From Parelaphostrongylus tenuis (taxonomy: Eukaryota; Nematoda; Chromadorea; Rhabditida; Metastrongylidae), in NCBI GenBank assembly GCA_019055375.1, contig JAHQIW010003952.1, positions 186,001 to 250,000 of the forward strand: 64,000 nt of DNA, read 5' to 3'. Of the stretch, positions 61,695-64,000 are shown in pieces. The notes beneath the pieces were generated by a model, which was not told the origin of the DNA, made no database searches, and saw only the letters and a list, made by a program, of their open reading frames with translations. The position numbers and the translations under genes were made by a program. The number at the start of each line of letters is the position of its first letter. Position 1 is the stretch's first letter.

Positions 61695-61945
61695 TCAATT
61701 GTGCAGATTCAGGTAGTCACACGTTTCCCCAATGTATTGCTCCTCACAAGCTATACAAGAAAGCAAGTACACCGCGCCCAGTCTTGTGCAATCCACTTTT
61801 CCTATGCTAAGACAAATTTTGCAATTTTGCACGTCACGTGGCTCCAAGTACAAGGCTTCCTCCTTCTTATCTCTTTCTATGCACGCACATGTGGGCTTTC
61901 AAAACATGCTCGCGAGCGCGGTTTTTGCGTTTGAAAGAAGATGGG
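61695..61945 (-). pseudogene. Penelope-like GIY-YIG fragment (zinc and GIY part)
   Basis: The minus strand reads CKICLSIGKVDC, then GAVYLLSCIACEEQYIGETC, the zinc-like cysteines and the GIY-YIG core. It belongs to a different lineage from the 57 kb copy (YIGE rather than YFGK). Helices downstream of the core are missing. Confidence 0.65.
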
Positions 61946-64000
61946 AAAGATAATGAACCAGTCTGTTTATATGACTTGGTCTTCGGTAACAGTATTTGTT
62001 GCAGATGCTTTGGAACACGGTTACTTGAAGGTGCATGTATGGATATCAAATTTTTTCTGTTTTATCGAAACAAATTTTATGTGCTTTAACAGCTCACTCG
62101 GCATTTCAGATATATCGAGATAAAGTGGCAATCAGTTATCAATCATTAGACATCGATCGCAAATAGAAAGATCTGGGTGAAAAGCAAGACTGCACATGTT
62201 GTTGAATGAAATCTAAGCACTTTAAACCATAACCGGCTGATCTTTGAGGATCTGAGCAATGACTTCAGAGAATGTTTCTTTTACGCATAGGATAAGTTAC
62301 GTATCGAATTATGTGTAATTGGGTTACGTTATTTTGAGAAAATTGGATTCGCTGCATGGATACGGCAATCGACAACAATAAGAAGAGTGCTGAGATACGA
62401 GCGAGATCTGGAATTTGATGGTTTTGTGTAGTGGCATCGAACCGTCACGAAGCCTTTCAGGGATAACAGGTTCCAGCCCTTCCTAGGATCCAAGCATTAT
62501 GGTGAGAAAAGAAAAAACTGTCCTATATCTTGCAAATAATGGTCTCTATCATTTCACTTTATCGTTTTCCATGAAGAAAGAGTACCTGCGTGAATGAAAG
62601 GTAAGGCGTTGCGATTTCAACTAATGTATTGGATCAACTGAGTTCAACGTTGAGTTGTGCTTCACAGATCATTTCCTTGTTGTTGAGCACCAATTGTGGC
62701 AAGATTGCTCTCTTGTGCTATGTTTCCGACTACTCTGCTCTTACCGCAATTATCGTGATACCATATCTAAAAGATTTGTGCAGCTAATCATTTTTATTCA
62801 TAATGCTATTAAGAACACAGTACTAACGATATGACGATGACAATATTCAGTTGATAATGCGGATGATGTTTATGGCTTTTCCTAGATTGTATAAATTTCC
62901 AGTCAGCCATATTGTGCGGATCTCAGCATTCCTTTCATTCGATTAGCTCCTGGCACTTATTTCCTACACATAAAAGTCTCGAAATTTGCCTTAGATTTCA
63001 GTTGGTGAATTCCGTCTTCTTCATGAATGTGATCGAATAGTCCCCTCATCGTTGCTCGTATCCGTAAACCAACCCTGCAGTTTTCTTGTTGATGTCAGTA
63101 AGTCTTGTCAAAATAGAATGCAAGAATTTCACAAAACAAGTCAGGTAGCAATTCTTGTACAGCCTCGAAAGATAAGAGGCTTTGATAGCCTAATATGAGA
63201 TTCAACTTTGGCTTGGGACTTACTGAGAGATGTCACCATTACTAAGCTGGCCACCCTTTTGCATGGATTTTTAGCAGATTCATATTATGAATATTTGCGC
63301 ACATACTGATTTGGAATAGGGAGACAAGACGGTTACGTTCCGATTTGCTTATGTAGTAAAGTTTTTATCGTTTGTCAATTATTTCAGTCTCTTGTCGTTT
63401 TAGGACGAGCAGCTCTGATCCGTGTAATAATCGGCTGACCTGAACTTGGTGAGTGTCAACAGTGTGATCCTTCTCAGTAAAAGTCAGTGCCGCTTAGTAG
63501 GCCTGTTTCTTTTGAAAGAAGAAAGCACAAACTCTGTGAGAAGGCCTTTCGCTTTGTGGTCCTTTGACGAGAGTGCTGGAATGGTCACCCGTTAAGCTTT
63601 ATCGTTGAAAAGACTTGCTTTTTCTAGTACGCTTCTCATCTAAAGCGGTATTATTCATGTGTGTTTGATTTGGCATTAATAAATAAAATAATGCGCTCTT
63701 CCGAGCAGGCAAAGGGTCTTTGATAAAGATCTTATCAGCCAATGATTTAGTTTTCCAGGTATTCACCCTTGACAGAGCATGGAAGGAATATATTGATATG
63801 TAGTCTACACGGACAAGCACTTTTATAACTAAGCAGATAGACTTGAGACATCAACATGAATCGTAAAAGAGCATCCTTTTTGAATACTCAGAGCCATGCC
63901 CTCCATAGGTCATCGTGTTACTGACTTCGAGAAGACATACATTGTCCCACACGGGTGAAGAGTATGCGTGGATGAAGCCAAAAATCACCCTCTATAGTGC
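61946..64000. other. Right end, no feature seen
   Basis: No coding exon, RNA gene or repeat was recognised up to the window edge. Confidence 0.5.

Overview
The window looks like a 64 kb piece of a nematode nuclear genome, most likely a clade V / strongylid (hookworm-like) worm. The evidence is AT-rich DNA, very few long ORFs, and small exons bounded by GTAAG/GTGAG donors and short TTTCAG-type acceptors. The repeats are also of worm type: RTE LINE remnants, mariner, piggyBac, Penelope-like GIY-YIG sequence and several tRNA-derived SINEs. I saw no bacterial-style genes, rRNA genes or CRISPR arrays. Species is not determined. No similarity search was run, so family names rest on recognised protein motifs.

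One gene appears intact. It is a 22-exon gene on the minus strand (33592 down to 20890) for a single-pass cell-adhesion receptor of about 1,091 residues: signal peptide, five Ig domains, two fibronectin III domains, one membrane segment and a tail of about 265 residues. All exon junctions were placed by hand and keep phase. One copy of its second Ig domain (two exons plus the intron) lies decayed about 14 kb away at 16.65-16.96 kb. A second recognisable gene, on the plus strand (52528-59794), is an SLC1-type sodium/glutamate transporter. It is broken: a composite repeat sits inside one exon with a 13-bp direct repeat of coding sequence, there are frameshifts and an in-frame stop, and one block of exons is missing.

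Layout: 1-11 kb is intergenic, with SINEs, a MITE, a piggyBac remnant and mariner pieces. 11.2-15.6 kb and 19.3 kb carry a repeat family with hammerhead-ribozyme motifs, ending in a near-perfect 253-bp palindrome set in an AAT tract. 20.9-33.6 kb is the adhesion gene, whose introns hold a mariner copy, SINEs and fold-back repeats. 34.2-37 kb has RTE and SINE-like repeats. 37-50 kb is almost featureless. 50-64 kb contains RTE and Penelope-like fragments and the transporter pseudogene.

The strongest unexpected signal is the hammerhead family. The right arm of the palindrome (15460-15507) matches every core position I know for a type I hammerhead with a loopless stem III. Several other copies keep parts of the same architecture plus a shared structured tail, and are inactivated by one or a few changes.
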